DNA from: Halopenitus persicus
GTDB lineage: Archaea; Halobacteriota; Halobacteria; Halobacteriales; Haloferacaceae
Direction: 5' to 3'
Assembly: GCF_900107205.1 (NCBI RefSeq)
Contig: NZ_FNPC01000001.1
Coordinates: forward strand, 217,213 to 281,212
Length of the DNA: 64,000 nucleotides
The stretch's first letter is position 1; every line of letters starts with the position of its first letter. Positions 41,410-48,840 of this stretch are shown here, piece by piece. The translations under genes and the position numbers were made by a program. A model generated the notes under the pieces. It made no database searches, was not told the origin of the DNA, and was given only the letters and a program-made list of their open reading frames with translations.

Positions 41410-42885
41410 ATGTCCAGCCAGACGGAGCTTCAGCACGGCACGGTACGGAACTACGTCGACGGCGAGTGGACGACGCCGGCCGCCGACGGGGAGGACGTCA
41501 CCAACCCGGCGACCGGGGAGTCGATCGCGCGCGTCGGGTACAGCTCGGAGGGCGACGTCGACGAGGCGGTCACGAGGGGGCAGGACGCCTTCGAGGAGTG
41601 GCACCGGCGCCCCGTCGAGGAGCGCATCCAGCCGCTGTTCGAGCTCAAGCAGCTGCTCGAGGAGCACCAGGACGACCTCGCGACGCTGCTCGTCGAGGAG
41701 CACGGCAAGACCTTCGGCGAGGCGAAGGGCGAACTGCGCCGCGGCATCGAGAACGTCGAGACCGCCTGCGGGATCCCCACGCTGATGCAGGCCGGCCACG
41801 TCGAGAACGCGGCGCCGAGCATCGACGAGACCGCGGTTCGAAAGCCGCTCGGCGTCTTCGCCGCCGTCACGCCGTTCAACTTCCCCGGGATGATCCCGCT
41901 GTGGTTCCTCCCGTACGCGGTGGCGACGGGCAACTCGTTCATCCTGAAGCCGAGCGAGCAGACGCCGCTGACGGCGGAGTTCCTCTTCGACCTCATCGAT
42001 CGGGCCGGCTTCCCGGACGGCGTCGTCCAGCTCGTCCACGGGAGCGTCGACACCGTGAACGCGATCCTCGAACACGACGGCATCGAGGGCGTCTCGTTTG
42101 TCGGCAGCACGCCCGTCGCGGAGACGATCTACGAGACGGCGGCGGCCAACGGCAAGCGCGTCCAGGCGCAGGGCGGCGCGAAGAACCACGTGATCGTGAC
42201 GGAGTCGGCCGACCTCGAGTTCGCCGCCGAGAAGACGGTCGGCTCGGCGCTGGCCTGCGGCGGCGAGCGCTGTCTGGCCAACGACGTCGCCGTGGTCGAG
42301 GAGTCGGTCTACGAGGAGTTCGTGGACCTCGTCCGCGAGGAGGTCGAGCGACAGGTCGTCGGGAACGGCCTCGAGGAGGGGACCACGATCGGCGCGCTCA
42401 TCTCGGCGGACCACGAGCAGCGCGTCCGCAACTACGTGGAGACGGGAGTCCAAGAGGGCGCGGAACTCATCCACGACGGCCGCGACGTGACCGTCGAGGG
42501 TCACGAGGGCGGGAACTTCCTCGGGCCGTGCGTGTTCCGCGACGTGACGTCGGACATGGTCATCGCCCGCGAGGAGATCTTCGGGCCGGTGCTGGGCCTG
42601 CTGCCCGCAAGCGGCATCGAGGAGGCGATCGACATCATGAACCGAAGCGAGTTCGGCAACGCCGCCAGTCTGTTCACGGGCAGCGGCGCGGACGCCAGGC
42701 GGTTCCGCCACCGCGCGGAGGCCGGCAACCTCGCGGTGAACGCGGGGACCGCGGCGCCGATGGCGTTCTTCCACTTCGGCGGCCGGAAGGATTCCTTTTT
42801 CGGCGACCTCCACGCGCAGGCCGAGGACGTGGTCCGCTTTTATACCGACGAGACGGTCTACATCGAGCGCTGGCCCGACGCCTGA
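41410..42885 (+). CDS. mmsA: CoA-acylating methylmalonate-semialdehyde dehydrogenase
   Basis: 491 residues, aldehyde dehydrogenase superfamily. The catalytic cysteine lies in Gly-Gly-Glu-Arg-Cys-Leu-Ala, the CoA-acylating variant of the motif, and Asn-Phe-Pro-Gly-Met replaces the usual Asn-Phe-Pro-Leu. It oxidises (methyl)malonate semialdehyde to propionyl- or acetyl-CoA with NAD and CoA, in valine, thymine and beta-alanine breakdown. TATA-like GCTTATAAC lies about 33 bases before the ATG. Divergent from the aminotransferase and near an Lrp regulator, forming a compact catabolic unit. Confidence 0.93.
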   Translation: MSSQTELQHGTVRNYVDGEWTTPAADGEDVTNPATGESIARVGYSSEGDVDEAVTRGQDAFEEWHRRPVEERIQPLFELKQLLEEHQDDLATLLVEEHGKTFGEAKGELRRGIENVETACGIPTLMQAGHVENAAPSIDETAVRKPLGVFAAVTPFNFPGMIPLWFLPYAVATGNSFILKPSEQTPLTAEFLFDLIDRAGFPDGVVQLVHGSVDTVNAILEHDGIEGVSFVGSTPVAETIYETAAANGKRVQAQGGAKNHVIVTESADLEFAAEKTVGSALACGGERCLANDVAVVEESVYEEFVDLVREEVERQVVGNGLEEGTTIGALISADHEQRVRNYVETGVQEGAELIHDGRDVTVEGHEGGNFLGPCVFRDVTSDMVIAREEIFGPVLGLLPASGIEEAIDIMNRSEFGNAASLFTGSGADARRFRHRAEAGNLAVNAGTAAPMAFFHFGGRKDSFFGDLHAQAEDVVRFYTDETVYIERWPDA

Positions 42886-43138
42886 CCGTCGGAGAGTCAC
42901 AACCGCGCCGGGCCCGCAACCGCGTCGGAGCCGACCGCCCGGCGCCGCCCGATCGGAATATATTCGCGTGAACGTACACCCGTGCGGCGACCGTTTTCCC
43001 GAGCGTATGCATACCGGACGCCGTCCGACCGAGACGAGACCGCAAGCGACCGGCGGGATAAGGCTGGAAGCAACCGGCAGGACAAGACTGGGCGTGCCCA
43101 GTGAGGCGGCCATCGACGACGCGGGCGAGGTGGCGTGA
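42886..43138 (+). other. Intergenic region with a degenerate tandem repeat
   Basis: No gene seen. A unit starting GCAAGCGACCGGCGGG at 43042 recurs in altered form at about 43068 (unit about 25 bases). A possible TATA-like element, GGAATATATTCG, is at about 42955-42966. Confidence 0.4.
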
Positions 43139-43558
43139 ATGCCCGCGATCGATTTCGACGCCGAGCGGCAGTACGACGCGGACCGGTTCAGCGCCCAAGG
43201 CGCGTTCCGCACCGACCGGACGAAGGTCGTCTGCGGCTTCTTCGAGCCCGGCCAGTTCATCCCGGTCCACGCGCCCGGCAGCGACCTCGTGGTGAGCGTG
43301 CGGTCGGGGACCGGCCTCGTCCGGGAAGGCGACCGCGAGCATCGCGTTGAACCCGGCGACGTCGTCGCGGTCGAGGCGGACGTCGACCGCGGGATCCGGG
43401 CCGACGAGGACGCCCGACTCGAGGCGCTGCTGGTGACGTCCCCGCCGCCGACCGACGCGGAACACGACCCGGTCCGCCGGGGGCTCAAACGCGGCGAGTT
43501 CGACCCGGACGGCGGGACCGAGACCGAGCAGGATGGCGATGACGACGGAGGGCGGTGA
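43139..43558 (+). CDS. Cupin-domain protein 1
   Basis: 139 residues with one cupin barrel: Phe-Glu-Pro-Gly-Gln-Phe-Ile-Pro-Val-His at the first motif and Val-Glu-Pro-Gly-Asp-Val-Val-Ala-Val at the second. Only one of the usual metal-binding histidines of motif 1 is visible, so metal binding is uncertain. A disordered Asp/Glu-rich tail follows from about residue 105. Overlaps the second cupin gene by 4 bases (GTGA). Substrate unknown. Confidence 0.8.
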   Translation: MPAIDFDAERQYDADRFSAQGAFRTDRTKVVCGFFEPGQFIPVHAPGSDLVVSVRSGTGLVREGDREHRVEPGDVVAVEADVDRGIRADEDARLEALLVTSPPPTDAEHDPVRRGLKRGEFDPDGGTETEQDGDDDGGR

Positions 43559-43869
43559 TCCCGATGGCGACGATCCGGTCCCTCGCCGACCTCGAGGGAG
43601 CGCCCCACGCGAACGCCTTCCCGAGCGCGGAGCCGAAGACGATCCGGCTGCGGCTGGAGGCGGGCGAGCGCGTCGACCCGCACCGCCATCCCGACCGGGA
43701 GATCGTGGCGTATCTCCTGGAGGGCGCGATCGATCTGCACCTCGACGACGAGATCCACGAGCTCGAGCCCGGCGACGTCGCCCGCTTCGACGGGGATCGG
43801 GAGATCTCCCCGGTCGCCAGGGCCGACAGCACCGCGTTGCTCGTGTTGGCGCCCCGGGCCGAGGACTGA
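43555..43869 (+). CDS. Cupin-domain protein 2
   Basis: 104 residues from a GTG overlapping the preceding stop; an ATG three codons later is an alternative. Motif 1 has the full metal set, Val-Asp-Pro-His-Arg-His-Pro-Asp-Arg-Glu, and motif 2 is Leu-Glu-Pro-Gly-Asp-Val-Ala-Arg-Phe. It is therefore the likely metal-binding partner of the first cupin, and the two may form a bicupin-like heterodimer. No pathway context is given by the neighbours. Confidence 0.82.
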   Translation: MIPMATIRSLADLEGAPHANAFPSAEPKTIRLRLEAGERVDPHRHPDREIVAYLLEGAIDLHLDDEIHELEPGDVARFDGDREISPVARADSTALLVLAPRAED

Positions 43870-43902
43870 CGTCGCACCGGTTGCGGCCGACCATACCGGC
43901 CC

Positions 43903-43951
43903 GGTCGGCCGATCCGGCGGTGGTCGGTCGATCCGGCGTCGGTCGGCCGAT
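43903..43951. repeat. Degenerate 19-bp tandem repeat
   Basis: GGTCGGCCGATCCGGCG at 43903-43919 recurs with one change at 43922-43938 and partially at 43941-43951. It lies between the cupin stop and the promoter of the thioesterase gene. Confidence 0.75.
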
Positions 43952-43983
43952 GGCTACATACCGCTTCCCGGCGAGGCCCTCCT

Positions 43984-44382
43984 ATGAGCACGTTCACGAC
44001 CGAGATCGCGGTCCGGTTCCGCGACGTCGACTCGATGGGCCACGTCAACAACGCGGTCTACGCGACCTACCTCGAGCAGGCACGGGCCGCCTACTTCCGG
44101 GAGGTGCTGGGTCGCGACCTCTCCGCGGTGGAGACCGTGCTCGCGAGCCTCTCGATCGACTACCGTGCCCCGATCGACCTCGACGACGAGGCCGTGACCG
44201 TCGCGATCGACGTTCCCGAGATCGGCACCGCCAGCGTCCCGATGACCTACACGATCGCCACCGACGCGGGCGTCGCCGCCGAGGCGGAGTCGGTCCAGGT
44301 GAGCTACGACGCCGACGCCGGGGAGTCGGTTCCGATCCCCGAGGACTGGCGGTCGACGATCCGCGAGTACCACGGTCTGTAG
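43984..44382 (+). CDS. Hotdog-fold acyl-CoA thioesterase
   Basis: 132 residues, 4-hydroxybenzoyl-CoA thioesterase/YbgC-like. The family signature Val-Arg-Phe-Arg-Asp-Val-Asp-Ser-Met-Gly-His-Val-Asn-Asn is at about 10-23, with the catalytic-type Asp and the following long helix. It should hydrolyse a short or aromatic acyl-CoA in the cytoplasm. TATA-like CTACATACC is centred about 26 bases before the ATG (leaderless). Substrate cannot be read from sequence. Confidence 0.9.
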   Translation: MSTFTTEIAVRFRDVDSMGHVNNAVYATYLEQARAAYFREVLGRDLSAVETVLASLSIDYRAPIDLDDEAVTVAIDVPEIGTASVPMTYTIATDAGVAAEAESVQVSYDADAGESVPIPEDWRSTIREYHGL

Positions 44383-44414
44383 CGTCCGCCATCCCGTCCC
44401 TCGTGGCTCGACGG

Positions 44415-45662
44415 TCAGGCGGTCCGCAGCACTGTCGCGGGGAACCGCTCGCGACGCTCGACCGGGTCGTCCGGCAGTTCGACCGGCCCCGATTCGAAGC
44501 CGGGCGCCGCCCACAGCAGCGTCGTCGACCCCGCGAGCGTCCCGTACTCGGCGACGGTCGTCGGCGAGATCCGGCCGACCGCGAGCGTCCGGTCGTCGAG
44601 TTCGATCCGCTCCAGGTGCGCGAGCCCGCCGCCCTCGGGCAGGTCGTCCTCGGCAGCGTCGGACGCGTCCACGGCGTCGCCGCGTTCCGCATCCGGGAAG
44701 ACGGGATGCAGGTGTGCGCCCGCGCCCGCGGGCTCGTTCGCGACCGCGAGCGCGCGGCCGCCCGCCTCGCGGACGCGGTCGACCACCTCCGGGAGGGTTC
44801 CCTCGACCGCGGCCAGGGCGTCCCGGAGTCGGTCGATCCCGGTTTCGGGCTCGATCCCCTCGGCGGCGTCATAGAGGGTGAGGTGTGACCGCTCGCGCCG
44901 TGGCTCGGCACGCTCCTCGAACCGGAACGGGAGCGGCGTTCCGTCGACGGTCACCGCGTCCGCCTCGGCGACCGCCTCGGGTGGGGCGGTTTCGGTCGCG
45001 GTTTCGGGTGCGTGCGCGACGATCCGGAGCTGCTCGTCCCAGTTCGGGTAGACGGTCTCGACGGCGACGTACTCGCTGCCGGCCTCCCGGCGGTAAGCGG
45101 CGATCAGGTCGGCGATCGGGACCGACGCGAGCGTCTCGTCGAGCAGCCGCTCGAGGAGGTCGCCGTACGTCTCCTCGGGGCCCGCGCGGCGGCGGAGGCG
45201 GTCGGCGACCGCTCCCTCGAGCCACACGAGCGCCGGCTCCTCGTAACAGTCGTCGGGATACGGCGGCGGCCCGGTTCGTTTGACGGTCTCCTCGGCGCGG
45301 CGGACCTTCTCGGCGGCGCGCTCGGCGTAATCCGCGACGATCGTCCGCGAGAGCGGGTCGCCGTCGGTCGACCGGCCGATCGCCCAGATGTAGAGGCCGA
45401 CCGCCTCGTAGGAGAGCCGCTCGGCGCCCTCGTGGACGAGCCGCGTGAGCACCCAGGTCTGGGCTTCCCGTCGGGACAGCGTCGTCTCAGCGACGATCTC
45501 GTCGACGTACTCGCCGTACAGCGTCCGCAGCGCGTAACAGTTCTCCTCGATCTCGTCCCGGGTCACGCCGTCCGGAAGCGGGTCCACGGCCGTGAAATCC
45601 AGCTCGCCGGCGATGACGTTCAGCTTCGTCGACGGATGCCACTCCGTTTCCAGCTCGACCAT
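44415..45662 (-). CDS. Haloarchaeal conserved protein of unknown function
   Basis: 415 residues, acidic and soluble. The N-terminal 200 residues are helical, with Ser-Arg-Arg-Glu-Ala-Gln-Thr-Trp-Val-Leu-Thr-Arg and Tyr-Glu-Ala-Val-Gly-Leu-Tyr-Ile-Trp-Ala-Ile-Gly, and may hold a DNA-binding-like helix-turn-helix. The C-terminal half is mixed alpha/beta with no recognised motif. No cysteine cluster or P-loop. The ATG at 45662 is supported by GCTTAAAAAATC centred 26 bases upstream (leaderless); the longer open frame runs antisense through livJ. I do not recognise the family. Confidence 0.8.
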   Translation of the reverse strand: MVELETEWHPSTKLNVIAGELDFTAVDPLPDGVTRDEIEENCYALRTLYGEYVDEIVAETTLSRREAQTWVLTRLVHEGAERLSYEAVGLYIWAIGRSTDGDPLSRTIVADYAERAAEKVRRAEETVKRTGPPPYPDDCYEEPALVWLEGAVADRLRRRAGPEETYGDLLERLLDETLASVPIADLIAAYRREAGSEYVAVETVYPNWDEQLRIVAHAPETATETAPPEAVAEADAVTVDGTPLPFRFEERAEPRRERSHLTLYDAAEGIEPETGIDRLRDALAAVEGTLPEVVDRVREAGGRALAVANEPAGAGAHLHPVFPDAERGDAVDASDAAEDDLPEGGGLAHLERIELDDRTLAVGRISPTTVAEYGTLAGSTTLLWAAPGFESGPVELPDDPVERRERFPATVLRTA

Positions 45663-45697
45663 ACCCTCGGTTCGCGGTCGGGGCTTAAAAAATCGGG

Positions 45698-45736
45698 TCG
45701 GCCGAGAGGGCCGGTAGGGATCGGCCGAGAGGGCCG
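45698..45736. repeat. 16-bp direct repeat abutting a stop codon
   Basis: TCGGCCGAGAGGGCCG at 45698-45713 is repeated exactly at 45721-45736, directly next to the stop codon of the solute-binding protein gene (45737-45739). Each unit is itself partly palindromic. Confidence 0.85.
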
Positions 45737-47104
45737 TTAGATCTTCCCCTCGAAGTAGGAGACGGGGACCTCCTCCTGGAGCACGGCCTCGCCGTCCTCG
45801 ACCCGCATGATCCGGTAGGGAACGACCGGCTCGAGGTTCTCGTTGAGGTCGACGTTGCCGGAGGCGCCGTCGTAGTTGATCGCCTCGCCGTTCGCGAGGG
45901 CCTCCTTGCCGGCCTCGAACTCCGCGACGCCGATGGTCGTGTCCCCGTTGTTCGGCCGCGAGACGGCGCGGATGTTCTCCGCGATCGCCGTGCCGCTGGC
46001 CTCGCCGGCGCGCTGGAGCGCCAGCGCCTCGAGGTAGGTCGCGTCGTAGGCGTGGGGCGCGAACTGGGTGATCTGGTCCTGGCCGCCCATGTTCTCCTGG
46101 AACGTCTCGCTGTTGGCCGTCTGCGGGGAGGTGATGTACATCCCCTCGACGATGTCGGAGAGCCGCGAGAGCAGGTCCGGCGACCAGATCGCCTCGGCGG
46201 CGACCCACTGGCCGCCGTAGCCGCCCTGGTTCCACTGGTTGAGGATCGTCTCCCCGTTCCCCGGATACATCACGGCGCCGACGACGTCGGGGTCGCCCTC
46301 GTAGAGCGAATCGAGCGTGGAGGTGTAGTCGCTGGCCTCCTGAGCGTAGCCGACCATGTTGAGCGTCTCGCCGTCGAAGCTCTCGCTTGCGACCTGCGCG
46401 AGCCCCTCGCCGTAGGGGTTATCGACGTAGAGGAACGAGGCGGTCTCGGCCTCCAGCGTCTGGTTCATGATCCGGGCGACGACCAGTCCCTGTTGGGTGT
46501 CGTTCGGCGACACCCGGCCGTAGTACTTCACGCCGTTGCTATCGTTGATCCCGGCCGTCGCCAGCGCCGGCGAGGTGTTGCCGTTCGAGACCTCCATCAC
46601 CCGGTTGTCCCTGGCGATCGGCGCGAGCGTGGTCCCGATGCCGCTCGAGTACGGCCCGATGAGCCCGACGATCCCCTGCTCGTTGATCATCGTTCGGAAC
46701 TTCTGGCCGGCCCGTGCGGGGTCACCCTCGGTGTCGCGGTTGGTGACCTGGATCTCCCGGTCGAGAGGCCCGCCCGCGGCGTTTATCTCCTCGATCGCGA
46801 GGTTCGCCGCTCGCTGATGGCCGCCGCCGTAGGCGCTGCTCGTGCCGGTGATCGGGAACAGCGTCCCGAGCTGGATCGGATCGCCGCCACCGCCGCCGTT
46901 GCCGTCGCCGTTTCCATCGCCGTTGCCGTCGCCGTTGCCGTTACCGCCGCCGTTGCCGTTACCGTTGCCGCCGCCGTTGCCGTTACCGTTGCCGCCGCCG
47001 TTGCCGCCGTCCTGCTGTGAACAACCGGCAAGCGAGACGACGCCGGCGGTGCCGGCCGCGGCGCCGAGTCGCTTGAGCGTCTCTCGTCTGTTGTACGATG
47101 ACAT
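45737..47104 (-). CDS. Branched-chain amino acid/urea-type substrate-binding lipoprotein (LivJ-like)
   Basis: 455 residues. A twin-arginine start (Asn-Arg-Arg-Glu-Thr-Leu-Lys-Arg) and lipobox Leu-Ala-Gly-Cys (Cys28) mark a TAT lipoprotein. About 45 residues of Gly/Asn/Asp repeats form a flexible tether, then a periplasmic-binding fold type I (Ile-Gln-Leu-Gly-Thr-Leu-Phe-Pro-Ile-Thr-Gly). It delivers substrate to the divergently encoded LivHMGF system. Ligands in this family include branched-chain amino acids, urea and short amides; the sequence does not decide. A TATA-like element on the minus strand lies near 47133-47142. Confidence 0.92.
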   Translation of the reverse strand: MSSYNRRETLKRLGAAAGTAGVVSLAGCSQQDGGNGGGNGNGNGGGNGNGNGGGNGNGDGNGDGNGDGNGGGGGDPIQLGTLFPITGTSSAYGGGHQRAANLAIEEINAAGGPLDREIQVTNRDTEGDPARAGQKFRTMINEQGIVGLIGPYSSGIGTTLAPIARDNRVMEVSNGNTSPALATAGINDSNGVKYYGRVSPNDTQQGLVVARIMNQTLEAETASFLYVDNPYGEGLAQVASESFDGETLNMVGYAQEASDYTSTLDSLYEGDPDVVGAVMYPGNGETILNQWNQGGYGGQWVAAEAIWSPDLLSRLSDIVEGMYITSPQTANSETFQENMGGQDQITQFAPHAYDATYLEALALQRAGEASGTAIAENIRAVSRPNNGDTTIGVAEFEAGKEALANGEAINYDGASGNVDLNENLEPVVPYRIMRVEDGEAVLQEEVPVSYFEGKI

Positions 47105-47411
47105 GGTCCATTCAACGGTTTCGACCTTCTGCGTAATTAAACCATGTGCTCGCAGCGGGGCGAGTATACAACGAATTTCCCCGAATTACCGTCCGTATGC
47201 GCACGGAGCGTGGCTCAGCGTGACCGATCAGGCGAGCGTTCGATCCGGGCGAGCGTTCGATCCGCGAGATCACCGCGACGTCCGCCGTTCTTCACGTCCC
47301 GGGACCGAGACGAATGCGGTGCAGGGAACCGCGGCGAATACGCCGGCGAATGTATAATGCGGACGAAAATAGATGAAAAATACCATAATCGTATAGGTAC
47401 TGCGGTATGAG
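47105..47411. other. Divergent promoter region of the liv-type genes
   Basis: 307 bases, no gene. GGTTTAATTACGC on the minus strand (about 47131-47143) is the likely livJ promoter. On the plus side the last 60 bases are AT-rich, with ATACCATAATCG and GTATAGG at about 47380-47397 before the livH-like start. A GCGAGCGTTCGATCC direct repeat lies at about 47230-47262. Confidence 0.5.
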
Positions 47412-48839
47412 ATGGCGTACATGGCAGTCGAAACGGGGTTGTTGAACGCGATATCGAACGGGATCGTCACCGGGAGCATCGTTGCGCTCGGCGCGATCGG
47501 GCTCGCGTTGGTGTACGACATCGGCGACGTGCCCAACTTCGCTCACGGTGACCTCCTGACGCTCGGCGCCTACACGGCGTTGTTGGTGAACAAGCCCGGC
47601 ACGGTGCCCGGGTTCGGTGCTCTCGCGACCGACACGCGCGGGATCGGCATCGGCGGAATGGCGTTCCTGTTCGCGGTTTCGTTCGTTGGCGTGTTAGGTA
47701 TCGTGTATCACCTCGGCGGGAGACGCGCGTTGAAGGGCGGCTGGTGGGGGATCGACGCCCCGCCGTCGGTGGCCGTCGCGGTACACGTGCTCGCGGCGGC
47801 CGTCGTCGGCGTCCTCGTGGTGACCGGGACGCCGTCGTTCCTCGCGGCGTTGCTGTTCGCGGTCGTCGTCGTGGGCGCGCTCGTCCCCCTGATGGAGTCG
47901 CTCGTCTTCCGGAAGTTCCGGGCGAAGGACGCCTCGGTGGCGATGCTGCTCATCGCCTCGCTGGCCGTGGCGTTCATCGTCCGGTTCGGGGTCCAGACGA
48001 TCTTCGGCGGCGAGATCCGGTCCTACCAGGTCGACACCACGATCCCGTTCGCGGGCGGCCAGCTCGACATCACGTTCGCGAAGTTCTTCGACTTCTTCGT
48101 GGCCGGCAACGGCTTCTCGCTCGCGATCCGCGAGACGCGTGGCGGGAACGAGATCCCGCTGGCGACGTTCTCCTACTCGTGGATCGAGGTGGTCGCGGTC
48201 GTCGCCATCGCTGCGATCCTCGGGGTCGCGGCCTACCGGTGGCGGACCGACACCGCGGGCGTCATCGGCGGCCGCCTCGCGGCGGCGCTCGCCGTCGTCG
48301 CGACGGTCGTGGTCGGCGGAACGGCGCTCGCCCCCGGAGCGGTCCCCGAGACTGCGTGGTACGCCACCCGCGTTCGCGCGTCCCCGCTCCGGATCGGGAT
48401 CATCCTGACCGCGCTCGTGATGATGGGGCTGCTCCACTACCTGCTCAGAGCGACGACGCTGGGGAAGGCGATGCGGGCGACCAGCGACAACCGCGACCTC
48501 GCGATGGTGCGCGGGATCAACACCCGGCGCGTGATGATGACCGTCTGGATCATCGCCGGCCTGTTCGGGGCGCTCGCGGGCGTGCTGTTGGGGTTCCTCT
48601 TCTCGAACCTCTCGATCAACCTCGGGTTCAACCTGCTGTTGCCGATGTTCGCCGGCGTCATCCTCGGCGGGATCAACGTCTACGGCGCCATCCTCGGCAG
48701 CTACGCCGTCGGGCTGGCGATGGAGGTCGGCATCTTCGCCATCCCCGGGCTCAGCGCGACCTACCGCATCCCGGTCGCGTTCGTGGTGTTGCTCGTGGTG
48801 TTGCTCGTGAAGCCGGAAGGCATCGTGGGGGGGAACTGA
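47412..48839 (+). CDS. Branched-chain amino acid/urea-type ABC permease, LivH-like (enlarged)
   Basis: 475 residues, against about 300 in typical LivH. The conserved start (Gly-Ile-Val-Thr-Gly-Ser-Ile-Val-Ala-Leu-Gly-Ala-Ile-Gly) and end (Gly-Ile-Asn-Val-Tyr-Gly-Ala-Ile-Leu-Gly, coupling segment Thr-Leu-Gly-Lys-Ala-Met-Arg-Ala) are intact. Extra hydrophobic material is inserted at about residues 60-150 and 230-330, probably adding membrane helices. ATG at 47412 or 47421 could be used. One base separates it from the LivM-like gene. Confidence 0.9.
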   Translation: MAYMAVETGLLNAISNGIVTGSIVALGAIGLALVYDIGDVPNFAHGDLLTLGAYTALLVNKPGTVPGFGALATDTRGIGIGGMAFLFAVSFVGVLGIVYHLGGRRALKGGWWGIDAPPSVAVAVHVLAAAVVGVLVVTGTPSFLAALLFAVVVVGALVPLMESLVFRKFRAKDASVAMLLIASLAVAFIVRFGVQTIFGGEIRSYQVDTTIPFAGGQLDITFAKFFDFFVAGNGFSLAIRETRGGNEIPLATFSYSWIEVVAVVAIAAILGVAAYRWRTDTAGVIGGRLAAALAVVATVVVGGTALAPGAVPETAWYATRVRASPLRIGIILTALVMMGLLHYLLRATTLGKAMRATSDNRDLAMVRGINTRRVMMTVWIIAGLFGALAGVLLGFLFSNLSINLGFNLLLPMFAGVILGGINVYGAILGSYAVGLAMEVGIFAIPGLSATYRIPVAFVVLLVVLLVKPEGIVGGN

Positions 48840-48840
48840 G

